From: an uncultured Solimonas sp.
GTDB taxonomy: Bacteria; Pseudomonadota; Gammaproteobacteria; Nevskiales; Nevskiaceae
NCBI GenBank assembly: GCA_946478985.1
Contig: CAMLDZ010000151.1
Location: 1-6,420 of the forward strand
Length of the DNA: 6,420 nt
Direction: 5' to 3'
The notes beneath the pieces are model-generated. The model saw nothing but the letters and a program-made list of their open reading frames with translations, was not told the origin of the DNA and did not search any database. Each line of letters begins with the position of its first letter. The stretch's first letter is position 1. Positions 1 through 5,674 of this stretch are shown one piece after another. The translations under genes were made by a program, and so were the position numbers.

Positions 1-178
1 GGCCACCATGCTCGGTCGCGACGTCGACGCCCAGCAGGCCCAGCTCACCCATCTCACGCAGCAGTGCGCGGTCGAGCACGCCGTCTTTCTCGCGTTGCTG
101 GTAATGCGGCAGCAGCCGCTCGCGCGAGAAGCGACGCGCGGCGTCCTGCAGCGCCAGCTGGTCTTCGTTGAGGATCAT
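1..178 (-). CDS. Acyl-CoA dehydrogenase, N-terminal part (runs off the left edge)
   Basis: Reading from the ATG at 178 toward position 1 gives 59 codons without a stop; the C-terminal part lies outside the window. The peptide begins MILNEDQLALQDAARRFSRE and continues through LREMGELGLLGVDV to ATEHGG. This is the helical N-terminal domain of flavin acyl-CoA dehydrogenases: a first helix of the type EDQxxLxDxxRxFxxE, an RLLPH turn, then the E-x-G-ELGLLG-x-x-V stretch and a Gly-Gly turn. Such enzymes use FAD to form an alpha,beta double bond in an acyl-CoA and pass electrons to ETF. The catalytic base and FAD motifs are outside the window, so the substrate class cannot be read. It starts 9 nt after the MarR gene stops, with no clear Shine-Dalgarno, so it is probably co-transcribed with and translationally coupled to that regulator. 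An ACAD10/11-like role with the nearby kinase is inference. Confidence 0.85.
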   Translation of the reverse strand, partial: MILNEDQLALQDAARRFSRERLLPHYQQREKDGVLDRALLREMGELGLLGVDVATEHGG

Positions 179-187
179 GCGCCGCGC

Positions 188-715
188 TCAGGCGACGGAG
201 CGCATCGCATGCGCGCCGTTGTCGAAGGAGACGATCAGCTTGCGCAGCAGCCGGTTGAGTACCGCACACTCCTCGTCGTCGAGCTCGCCGAACGCGCTCT
301 GCAGCGGGGCCGCGATCTTTGCCACCACCTCGCGGACCTTGCGGCGGCCTGCGGCCGTCAGCGTGGCGATCTGCCGGCGGCCATCGCGTGTCGCGGTGGC
401 GCGGCTCACGTAGCCACCCGCCTCCAGCTCACTCAGCATCCGCGTCATGTTGGCGCGACTGGTGCCGACCATTTCGCTCAGCTCGGTGGGCGATTCCGCA
501 GCATTGTCAGCCGCCGCCAACAGGCACAGCACATGAAAGCCGTGCTCGCTGACATCCAGACCGCGGAACACCGGCTCGAAGTAGTGCCCCATGCCAAAGA
601 AGCTGATGCGCATCAGGCGCACCAGGATCGTCATGTCCATCGGCAGATCCGGCAACGCGCGCGCCATGCGCGGCGTGCTGCTGTCGAGATGCCTGAGCCT
701 TTCGCGTCCCTTCAT
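188..715 (-). CDS. MarR-family transcriptional regulator
   Basis: 175 residues from the ATG at 715. The winged helix-turn-helix is clear: SPTELSEMVGTSRANMTRML (about residues 75-94) supplies the helix-turn-helix, ELEAGGYVSR follows, and ATATRDGRRQIATLT (about 106-120) is the wing with the conserved D-x-R. Flanking helices, FFGMGHYFEPVFRGLDVSEHGF before and a long C-terminal helix after, form the dimerisation domain. Family members are dimeric repressors that release DNA on binding a phenolic or aromatic ligand, or an acyl-CoA; known catabolic examples respond to aromatic CoA thioesters. The start is not certain: the domain proper begins near M26/M28 (ATG at 640 or 634), which would give a 148-150 residue protein of typical MarR length. 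It is first in a minus-strand unit with the acyl-CoA dehydrogenase, and a palindromic site lies just upstream. The ligand cannot be read from sequence. Confidence 0.93.
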   Translation of the reverse strand: MKGRERLRHLDSSTPRMARALPDLPMDMTILVRLMRISFFGMGHYFEPVFRGLDVSEHGFHVLCLLAAADNAAESPTELSEMVGTSRANMTRMLSELEAGGYVSRATATRDGRRQIATLTAAGRRKVREVVAKIAAPLQSAFGELDDEECAVLNRLLRKLIVSFDNGAHAMRSVA

Positions 716-855
716 TGATCACTCGATAATACAGTAATGCTTTACATGTGAATCATCATGTCAGCATGGTGCCCGGACTGTAAAGCGGATCAGACTGCAG
801 CGAGTCGCCCCAGTTGCCAGAGCTCAGCCGGCGCTTCCGACGTGCGTGACCGCGA
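716..855 (-). promoter_or_regulatory. Intergenic region with candidate MarR promoter and operator
   Basis: This 140-bp gap separates the unknown protein gene from the MarR gene and is AT-rich near the latter. On the minus strand TTCACA (752-747) and TATTAT (731-726) each match five of six bases of the sigma70 -35 and -10 boxes, but the 15-bp spacer is short. The site TTTACATGTGAA (741-752) is a 12-bp palindrome with one mismatched pair and overlaps the -35. A wider ACATG-N8-CATGT inverted repeat spans 744-761, the usual footprint size for MarR dimers. The arrangement fits autorepression. If this -10 is used, the transcript would start only about 4 nt before the ATG at 715. I see no T-tract terminator for the upstream operon here. 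Confidence 0.35.
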
Positions 856-1392
856 TCAGGCCAGTGCGCGGGCCTTGCGCAAGGAGTCTTCGATGCTCAA
901 GAGGGATTCCGGATAGCCATCCCAACGGGTGCCCGCGATGAAGGCACGTTCGCGGCTGAGCTGTCCTTCGGCGTGGCTCAGCACCAGCTTGTGCACGGCG
1001 CTGCGCGCAACCTGCGGCGCCTCGGCATAGATGCCGTCGACCGCCGCGGAGATCGCCTCGCGCAAGGCGCGACTGGCCTCGCGCAACTGCGGCAGACTGA
1101 CATCCCAGCGCGAGATCAACGCCACGCCGTTACCACGCAGTTCGCCAAGCACCTCGAACCGGCCAGCATCCTTGATCGCCATCAACTCGACGGCGAGATT
1201 GCACAACGAAATCAGGTCTGCAGATTCATACCAGTGGGCAAAGTCGATCTGCTGACGGATCACCTCCAGAGAGCCCAGCACCAAGCGGGCTTGCTCCTGC
1301 GCCTGACGGTTGGCGGGATCGATCGCCGGCAGTACGACTTCCGAGATGGCCTTCATCATGGTGCGCAAGCGCAATTCGAATCCGGGCTGCAT
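856..1392 (-). CDS. Unrecognised 178-residue helical protein following a kinase gene
   Basis: No catalytic motif is recognisable. The protein is almost wholly alpha-helical by pattern and has no signal peptide or membrane segment. It begins with a block MMKAISEVVLPAID (about 12-25), followed by PANRQAQEQARLVLGSLEVI, a QIDFAHWYESAD segment, a long middle region, and a charged C-terminus ending DSLRKARALA. The start ATG at 1392 has a good ribosome binding site (GGAAGGA ending 10 nt upstream), and the gene lies 42 nt after the kinase stop, so it is the last gene of the dioxygenase operon. Small helical proteins of unknown function commonly sit beside this kinase type and acyl-CoA dehydrogenases; I suspect a relation to DUF6285, from memory of that context and the N-terminal helical pattern, but cannot confirm it. 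An accessory or partner of the kinase is the most natural guess, by inference only. Confidence 0.85.
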   Translation of the reverse strand: MQPGFELRLRTMMKAISEVVLPAIDPANRQAQEQARLVLGSLEVIRQQIDFAHWYESADLISLCNLAVELMAIKDAGRFEVLGELRGNGVALISRWDVSLPQLREASRALREAISAAVDGIYAEAPQVARSAVHKLVLSHAEGQLSRERAFIAGTRWDGYPESLLSIEDSLRKARALA

Positions 1393-1434
1393 GTCTTTGA
1401 GTTCCTTCCGAGGTTGTCGATGCGCGCTCGATGC

Positions 1435-2634
1435 TCAGGCATCGGCCGCGTGCAGTGACTGCCGCAGTGATTCGAGCAGGCTGTAGCCAAGCCCCGCGAA
1501 CCAGGTCAGCACGATGTCCTGATGCGATTTGGCACCGTCCGCAGTGCGCAGCGCCGAGCCCAGCGTCATGATCGCGGCACGCCATTGGCAGAAGACGGTG
1601 TAGTAGTGCAGCCGGCGCTTGTCGACCTTCAGGCCGCTGCGCTGCTCGTAGTCGGCGATGAAGCGGTCCCGCACGAACAGCGACGAAGACAGCGGCGAGC
1701 CGTCCTCCGCCGGCACGTCGAAGGTCGGCATCAGCACCCATGCCAGATCCATATGCCGATCACCGAAGTACCCCAACTCCCAATCGAGGACCGCGGTGAT
1801 CTTCAGGCTGTCTTCATCGAACAGATAGTTGCCGGTGCGGAAGTCGGAGTGCACCAGCGAGCAGTGATCCAGTGGCACCCGATTGGCGCGCAGCCATTGC
1901 TCCGCCAGTGCCAGCAGCGGCACCGCCTCGAAGCGGTCCTCTTCCCAGACGCGCGCCCACCAGTTGAGCTGCCAGTCGATGTCCTGCGTCGTTCCCACCG
2001 CCGGAATGTCGAAAGCCGACAGATCAGCGCGTGCGGGATCGAAGTTGTGGATCTTGGCGAGCGCCTCGATGAATTGCGGCCCCAGCGCAGTGCGCTGCTC
2101 CGGATTGAACTGGATGCCGACGCCGGTGATCTGTGAGGCTCCCTTGGAGGGCTTCTGCACACCGGTGACGAAGCTGTAGACGATCGATGGTCGACCCAGT
2201 TCTGTGCCGCTGTCGTCGAGCCAGTACGCGGCCGGCACCGGCAACACGCCTGCCATGGCGGCAATCAGCTGAAACTCACGCGAGCGGTTGGTCTCGACTA
2301 CCGATTCCGGCGGCTCGCGGCGCAGCACCATCTTTTCGCCGCGGCGGCGCTCACCGGCGCAAGTCCAGTCCAGCTCGAAGGCGAACTGCTCCTTCGAGGC
2401 TCCACCAGTCAGGGCGGCAAGATTGCGGATCTCAAAGTCACCGTCGATGCGCGCGCGCAGGAAGCTGCGCAGCCGCTCGGTGATTTCCGCCAGATCGGCA
2501 GGCTCGCGCCGGCCGCTGGCGCGTCGTTCCAGCTTCGAGGTCAGCGTCAGATCGACCGTGCGCTCGACCGGAAAGCGCGCGCGCACAGCGGCGATCCACT
2601 GCGGTGTCGGCTGGCTGCGAATGTCATGTCTCAT
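1435..2634 (-). CDS. APH-fold phosphotransferase (ACAD10/11 kinase-like)
   Basis: A soluble kinase of the aminoglycoside phosphotransferase/choline kinase fold, 399 residues from the ATG at 2634. A nucleotide-binding loop LTGGASKEQFAFEL lies at about 76-89, followed by a KMVLRRE strand at 101-107. The catalytic loop VHSDFRTGNYLF has H262, D264 and N269 of the HxDxxxxN motif. The metal-binding VLDWELGYFGD contains D284. These residues suggest an active ATP-dependent kinase. Members near acyl-CoA dehydrogenases are thought to phosphorylate hydroxyacyl-CoA compounds, as in ACAD10/11; antibiotic resistance is not suggested by this context. The reading frame stays open upstream to a GTG at 2715, but the ATG at 2634 is preferred because it overlaps the stop of a mini-ORF (ATGA) and the extra 27 residues resemble no domain. 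It follows pdxA by 102 nt and precedes the unknown helical protein. The substrate is unknown. Confidence 0.9.
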   Translation of the reverse strand: MRHDIRSQPTPQWIAAVRARFPVERTVDLTLTSKLERRASGRREPADLAEITERLRSFLRARIDGDFEIRNLAALTGGASKEQFAFELDWTCAGERRRGEKMVLRREPPESVVETNRSREFQLIAAMAGVLPVPAAYWLDDSGTELGRPSIVYSFVTGVQKPSKGASQITGVGIQFNPEQRTALGPQFIEALAKIHNFDPARADLSAFDIPAVGTTQDIDWQLNWWARVWEEDRFEAVPLLALAEQWLRANRVPLDHCSLVHSDFRTGNYLFDEDSLKITAVLDWELGYFGDRHMDLAWVLMPTFDVPAEDGSPLSSSLFVRDRFIADYEQRSGLKVDKRRLHYYTVFCQWRAAIMTLGSALRTADGAKSHQDIVLTWFAGLGYSLLESLRQSLHAADA

Positions 2635-2681
2635 GTCGCATGTCCGTGATGTGCGGGCACAGCAGAACGTCGGATCGACAC
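2631..2681 (-). CDS. Possible 16-residue leader or coupling mini-ORF
   Basis: A GTG at 2681-2679 is preceded by the strongest Shine-Dalgarno in this part of the window, AGGAGG at 2696-2691, with a 9-nt spacer. It opens a 16-codon frame reading (M/V)SIRRSAVPAHHGHAT. Its TGA (2633-2631) overlaps the ATG of the downstream kinase gene (2634-2632) in an ATGA. No other start codon in the kinase frame lies within reach of this ribosome binding site, and the kinase ATG itself has only a weak GGA upstream. A ribosome loaded here could terminate and restart on the kinase. It could equally be a chance frame. The peptide has two adjacent His codons and no long run of a single amino acid, so amino-acid-sensing attenuation is not suggested. 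Confidence 0.35.
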   Translation of the reverse strand: MSIRRSAVPAHHGHAT

Positions 2682-2690
2682 CTTGGTTCT

Positions 2691-2696
2691 CCTCCT
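2691..2696 (-). promoter_or_regulatory. Strong Shine-Dalgarno (AGGAGG) between pdxA-like gene and kinase
   Basis: The minus strand reads AGGAGGAG just here, 57 nt before the kinase ATG at 2634, too far to serve it directly. It is well placed for the GTG at 2681 that opens the 16-codon frame. It matters because it bears on how translation of the kinase gene is initiated. Confidence 0.5.
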
Positions 2697-2727
2697 GCTG
2701 CCGCTTACTTGCCACCCGTTATCGACA

Positions 2728-2750
2728 TCCGTCCCGTTAGGCGGGACAGA
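2728..2750 (-). promoter_or_regulatory. Intercistronic RNA hairpin with the pdxA stop codon in its loop
   Basis: On the transcript, GTCCCG (2747-2742) pairs perfectly with CGGGAC (2736-2731) around the loop CCTAA, which contains the TAA stop of the PdxA-like gene. Outer bases 2750-2748 and 2730-2728 add a U-A, a C-G and a U-G wobble pair, for a nine-pair stem. No T-run follows, so this is not a standard intrinsic terminator. It could affect mRNA stability or 3' processing between the dioxygenase genes and the kinase. Confidence 0.5.
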
Positions 2751-3729
2751 AGCCCTTGCCGGAGGCCAGCCAGCCCGCGTTGAGAATGGCGTTCTCGATC
2801 ATCGAACTGTCGGCGCGACCGCTGCCGGCGAGGTCATAGGCGACGCCGTGCGCGACCGTCGTGTGCACATACGAGGGCCCCAAGAACACGACGTTGTTGC
2901 CTGAGAACCCCCAGGTCTTGATTGCGATGTGTCCCTGGTCGTGGTACATGGCGATCACCGCGTCGTAGCTGCCTTCGATGCAGTGACGGAAGATCGAGTC
3001 CGGACTGACTGGACCTTCGATCTCGATTCCTTCGCCCTGCGCCCTGGCAATGGCCGGCACGATGGCCAGCTTCTCCTCGTCGCCGCTGGCATGCGGATTG
3101 AAGCCCGCAACGCCGATCCGGGTGCCGGGCAAACCCCAGCTGCGCATCGCCGCCGCAAGCGTGCGGATTAGCCGATACACCGAGTCCTGCGTAATGAGTC
3201 CGGAAACCTCGCGCAGCGCAACGTGATCGGTCAGATGCGCAATCACCAGACGCCCGGAGCGCAGCAGCAGGTACGCCTCTTCGCCCGGCTTGTGACTGGC
3301 GATCGTGTGCAGCGTGCCGGCCATGCTCATCGCCTTGGCACTGATCGGCCCCATCACGGTGGCATCGAGCAGGCCGGCCCTGGCGAGGCGATCGGCATGA
3401 TCGAGCCAGGCGCCGCTGACGGCGCCGGCATTCTCAGCATCGTGACCGCGTCGAATGGCGTCGACGGCGAACGGCGTCGATTCGATGACATCGATCACGC
3501 CATCCTGCCCGGCGTCATCGCCCTTCTCGTCGACGATTCGTGTCCGCAGCGGAACGCCGGTGATGCGGATGGCGTCATCCAGCACCGCCGCGCTGCCGAT
3601 AGCCAGCGGCCGGCAGCACGCATGAATGCGTCGGTCCGCCCAGACCTTGGCAACGATCTCCGGGCCGATGCCGTTCGGATCGCCGATCATTACACCGACA
3701 CGCGGCGGCCTGCGCTCTGAATCCGTCAT
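2737..3729 (-). CDS. PdxA/TphB-type NAD-dependent dehydrogenase
   Basis: 330 residues, the full length of the PdxA family. Visible family motifs in order: VGVMIGDPNGIGPEI (11-25), VMGPISAKAM (125-134), GFNPHASGD (209-217), AMYHDQGHIAIK (260-271) and HTTVAHGVAYDLAGSGRAD (289-307). H213 and H263 match two metal-binding histidines; the third should lie in HTIASHKPGEE (141-151), as H146 or H141. PdxA oxidises 4-hydroxythreonine-4-phosphate in pyridoxal phosphate synthesis, whereas the relative TphB oxidises the cis-dihydrodiol of terephthalate; both reactions oxidise a beta-hydroxy acid that then loses CO2. NPHAS and HDQGHIxIK resemble TphB/PdxA2-like members more than vitamin B6 PdxA, which normally has NPHAGE and HDQGL. 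Placement 5 nt after the dioxygenase beta gene argues for a catabolic cis-diol dehydrogenase. The start at 3729 lacks a good Shine-Dalgarno, implying coupling to the beta subunit. A related role on another hydroxy acid is possible. Confidence 0.88.
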   Translation of the reverse strand: MTDSERRPPRVGVMIGDPNGIGPEIVAKVWADRRIHACCRPLAIGSAAVLDDAIRITGVPLRTRIVDEKGDDAGQDGVIDVIESTPFAVDAIRRGHDAENAGAVSGAWLDHADRLARAGLLDATVMGPISAKAMSMAGTLHTIASHKPGEEAYLLLRSGRLVIAHLTDHVALREVSGLITQDSVYRLIRTLAAAMRSWGLPGTRIGVAGFNPHASGDEEKLAIVPAIARAQGEGIEIEGPVSPDSIFRHCIEGSYDAVIAMYHDQGHIAIKTWGFSGNNVVFLGPSYVHTTVAHGVAYDLAGSGRADSSMIENAILNAGWLASGKGFCPA

Positions 3730-3734
3730 GGCAG

Positions 3735-4229
3735 CTAGATGTTGTAGAAGTCGAGCACTTCATGAACGCGATCGTTGAGCAGGACCGTCTTCTTCGAACG
3801 GATCCGCCACGAACCGGCGTCCTGCACCAGTTCGTAAAACGCATAGCCGACATAGGTCGCCACGCGATCGTCGTAGACGGAATGCGTGGTCCAGTGCGTC
3901 CGCACCTTCAGGCCCTGCTCGGTCCGCTCGATCGCAACAGGCTGGCTTGCATGCACCGTGCGAGGAATCGTGACGGCCGAAGACACGCGATTGGTGCGCA
4001 GTCGAAACACGCGACCCTCAAGGCCGATGCGGCTGCTGTAGTAAATCAGCGACAGTTCGGTCTTCGGGTTCTCGACCAGACTGCCGTCACCGCGCCATGC
4101 CGGCAGCCAGTAGGTGCAGTCGGCGGTATACAGCGACAGCCAGCGATCCCAGTCGCGATCATCCAGTGCCAGCGCTTCGACACCAAGGAACTCGACGACC
4201 GCCTGCCAGTTTTCGGCGGCCGCGTTCAT
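3735..4229 (-). CDS. Ring-hydroxylating dioxygenase beta subunit (BenB-like)
   Basis: A 164-residue small subunit with the cystatin/NTF2-like fold, close to the usual length of about 160. Typical landmarks are LDDRDWDRWLSLYTADCTYW (22-41), LPAWRGDGSLVENPKTELSL (42-61) followed by IYYSSR and EGRVFRLRTNR, and the C-terminal KKTVLLNDRVHEVLDFYNI. These match the BenB/XylY pattern, in which the subunit stabilises an alpha3-beta3 hexamer and carries no cofactor. The frame is open further upstream to an ATG at 4283, but the ATG at 4229 is preferred. It overlaps the alpha-subunit stop as ATGA, has AGGG about 8 nt upstream, and gives the family-normal length. Overlap with alpha favours equal production of the two subunits. 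Confidence 0.95.
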   Translation of the reverse strand: MNAAAENWQAVVEFLGVEALALDDRDWDRWLSLYTADCTYWLPAWRGDGSLVENPKTELSLIYYSSRIGLEGRVFRLRTNRVSSAVTIPRTVHASQPVAIERTEQGLKVRTHWTTHSVYDDRVATYVGYAFYELVQDAGSWRIRSKKTVLLNDRVHEVLDFYNI

Positions 4230-5674
4230 ACCGTCGCCCTGGCGAGTTCGGCTTCTACGGCCTGGCTCATGCGCTTGGTCCATTGGTCGAGGATCGACAC
4301 GTAAACGCCTTCATCGGCCGTCTGCGAGCTGCTGAGCAACGGGGTCACGCCCAGGCGCTGCGCGCTGTCGTTGGCGCCCTTAACCCAGCGCTGCTGGCCG
4401 CGCGACAAATCGCTCCAGCGCACACTGGAAGCGGCGTAACCGATCTGACAGTTGCGAAACTCTGACAAATCGTCCGGTGTCGCCATGCCGGTGGCATTGA
4501 AGAAGTCCTCGTACTGACGGATGCGACGTTCGCGCGCGTCTGCCTCCTCGCCCTTTGGGGCAATGCACCAGGTGACGACCTCGGTGAGATCGACGGAGAT
4601 CGGCCGCATCAGGCGAATCTGCGAACTCATCTGATCCATCAGCAGCACATTCGGCATCAGCAGCAGATTGCGGAACTTAGTCACGATCCAGTCCGCATAC
4701 TCGCTGCCATGCTTCTCCTGATAGCCCTCGTAACCCGCATAGTTGGGCCGGTCCTCGTAGTTGAAGTACGGGCCGTACAACAGACCGTGTCCGTTGACGA
4801 ACCCAAAGAAGCCGGCGTCGCCCTTGCCCCAATTGCTAAGATTGAAGTTCTTGGTCGGATCGGCCGATTGCGCCTTGGCACGCTGCTGCGTGGTCATGAT
4901 GTAGTTCGCATGCACCGTCGGTACGTGATAGCCGTCCAAGCCGTTCTCGGCCGACAGCTTCCAGTTGCCAGAGTACGTGTACGAGGTTTCACCCGGCACC
5001 AGTTCCAGTTCACCGGTCGGCGACTGATCGACCAGCAGGTCGATGAAGCGAGCCGCATCGCCCAGGTAGTCACGCAGACTTCCACTGACGGGCGCCAGCG
5101 AGACGAAGATGAAGCCGCGATAGCTCTCGACATGCGGCAGCGGCTTGAGGCCCAGTTTGCTGCGATCGAAGCCTGGCGGATACGCGCCTTCTTTCTCGCT
5201 GGAGACGCTGATCAGCGCCCCTTTGTGATCATAGACCCAGCCATGGAATCGACATGTGTGGCTCTTGCGGTTGCCAAGCTTCTCGCGGCAGACGCGCGCG
5301 CCGCGGTGCATGCAGGCGTTGAAGAAGCCATGGAGCTTGCCTTCGGCATCACGCGTCAGCAGCACCGGCTGGCGACCGATCGTCGTGGTCAAAAAATCGT
5401 GCGCCTTTGCCATCTGGCTTTCGTGCGCGGCGAAGATCCAGTTGCCCTCGAACAGGTGCCGCATCTCCAGTTCGAACAGCTCCGGATCGGTGTAGAGGTT
5501 GCGCGCGCCCAGGTACAGATCGCCTTCCTTGTGAACCAAGGCCGGAGCAACCAGATCATCGCGCAGCCGCAACAGGGTCTGCCGCGCCAGGCTTGGCCGG
5601 AGATCTTCCAGCTTCGTCGCGTCGGTGCGTCCGCAAGCCTGGCTGTCGGAACGCAGATGCTGACCATCGAGCAT
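4226..5674 (-). CDS. Rieske ring-hydroxylating dioxygenase alpha subunit (benzoate/toluate/anthranilate class)
   Basis: This 482-residue protein is the catalytic subunit; with a reductase it inserts both atoms of O2 into an aromatic ring to give a cis-dihydrodiol. The Rieske [2Fe-2S] site is CMHRG...CRFHG with C121, H123, C141, H144 and exactly 17 residues between H123 and C141. The mononuclear iron site is ENGLDGYHVPTVH, with D247 bridging, H250 and H255 as ligands, and D347 in PNVLLMDQMSSQIR as the likely carboxylate. RRIRQYEDFFNATGMATPDD (383-402) is typical of BenA/XylX/AntA proteins. The ATG at 5674 is chosen because AGGAG lies 8 nt upstream; the frame stays open to 5818 but the extra 48 residues match nothing. 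The N-terminus is about 20 residues longer than I recall for BenA. Residues after the second His differ from BenA (VHANYIM rather than VHWNYAA), so the substrate may not be benzoate. No reductase gene is visible. Confidence 0.96.
   Translation of the reverse strand: MLDGQHLRSDSQACGRTDATKLEDLRPSLARQTLLRLRDDLVAPALVHKEGDLYLGARNLYTDPELFELEMRHLFEGNWIFAAHESQMAKAHDFLTTTIGRQPVLLTRDAEGKLHGFFNACMHRGARVCREKLGNRKSHTCRFHGWVYDHKGALISVSSEKEGAYPPGFDRSKLGLKPLPHVESYRGFIFVSLAPVSGSLRDYLGDAARFIDLLVDQSPTGELELVPGETSYTYSGNWKLSAENGLDGYHVPTVHANYIMTTQQRAKAQSADPTKNFNLSNWGKGDAGFFGFVNGHGLLYGPYFNYEDRPNYAGYEGYQEKHGSEYADWIVTKFRNLLLMPNVLLMDQMSSQIRLMRPISVDLTEVVTWCIAPKGEEADARERRIRQYEDFFNATGMATPDDLSEFRNCQIGYAASSVRWSDLSRGQQRWVKGANDSAQRLGVTPLLSSSQTADEGVYVSILDQWTKRMSQAVEAELARATV

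Noticed and set aside
8..718. Plus-strand open frame of 236 codons opposite the MarR and acyl-CoA dehydrogenase genes
   Set aside because: It is a composition shadow: repeated Gln, Ala, His and Arg, no motif, and both minus-strand genes are well supported.
716..855. Search for an intrinsic terminator after the unknown protein gene
   Set aside because: Only weak stems such as GCCGG/CTGGC with a 7-nt loop are present and no T-run follows, so no terminator is annotated.
1417..1434. Direct repeat TCGATGC-GCGC-TCGATGC between the kinase and the unknown protein gene
   Set aside because: It is short, GC-rich and in a 42-bp spacer; I see no symmetry or known role and treat it as chance.
1522..2136. 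Plus-strand open frame of 204 codons opposite the kinase
   Set aside because: The kinase HxDxxxxN and DWE motifs establish the minus-strand frame; the antisense product shows no family pattern.
1435..2634. Aminoglycoside resistance gene
   Set aside because: The fold is shared, but the catabolic operon context and the kinase/acyl-CoA dehydrogenase association fit metabolic APH-like kinases far better.
2635..2715. GTG at 2715 as start of the kinase
   Set aside because: The added residues are polar and resemble no kinase N-terminus, and no good ribosome binding site precedes it. I keep some doubt because a strong AGGAGG lies inside this stretch.
4230..4283. Upstream extension of the beta subunit to an ATG at 4283
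   Set aside because: It would overlap the alpha gene by 58 nt and exceed the family length. The ATG at 4229 gives a clean ATGA overlap and 164 residues.
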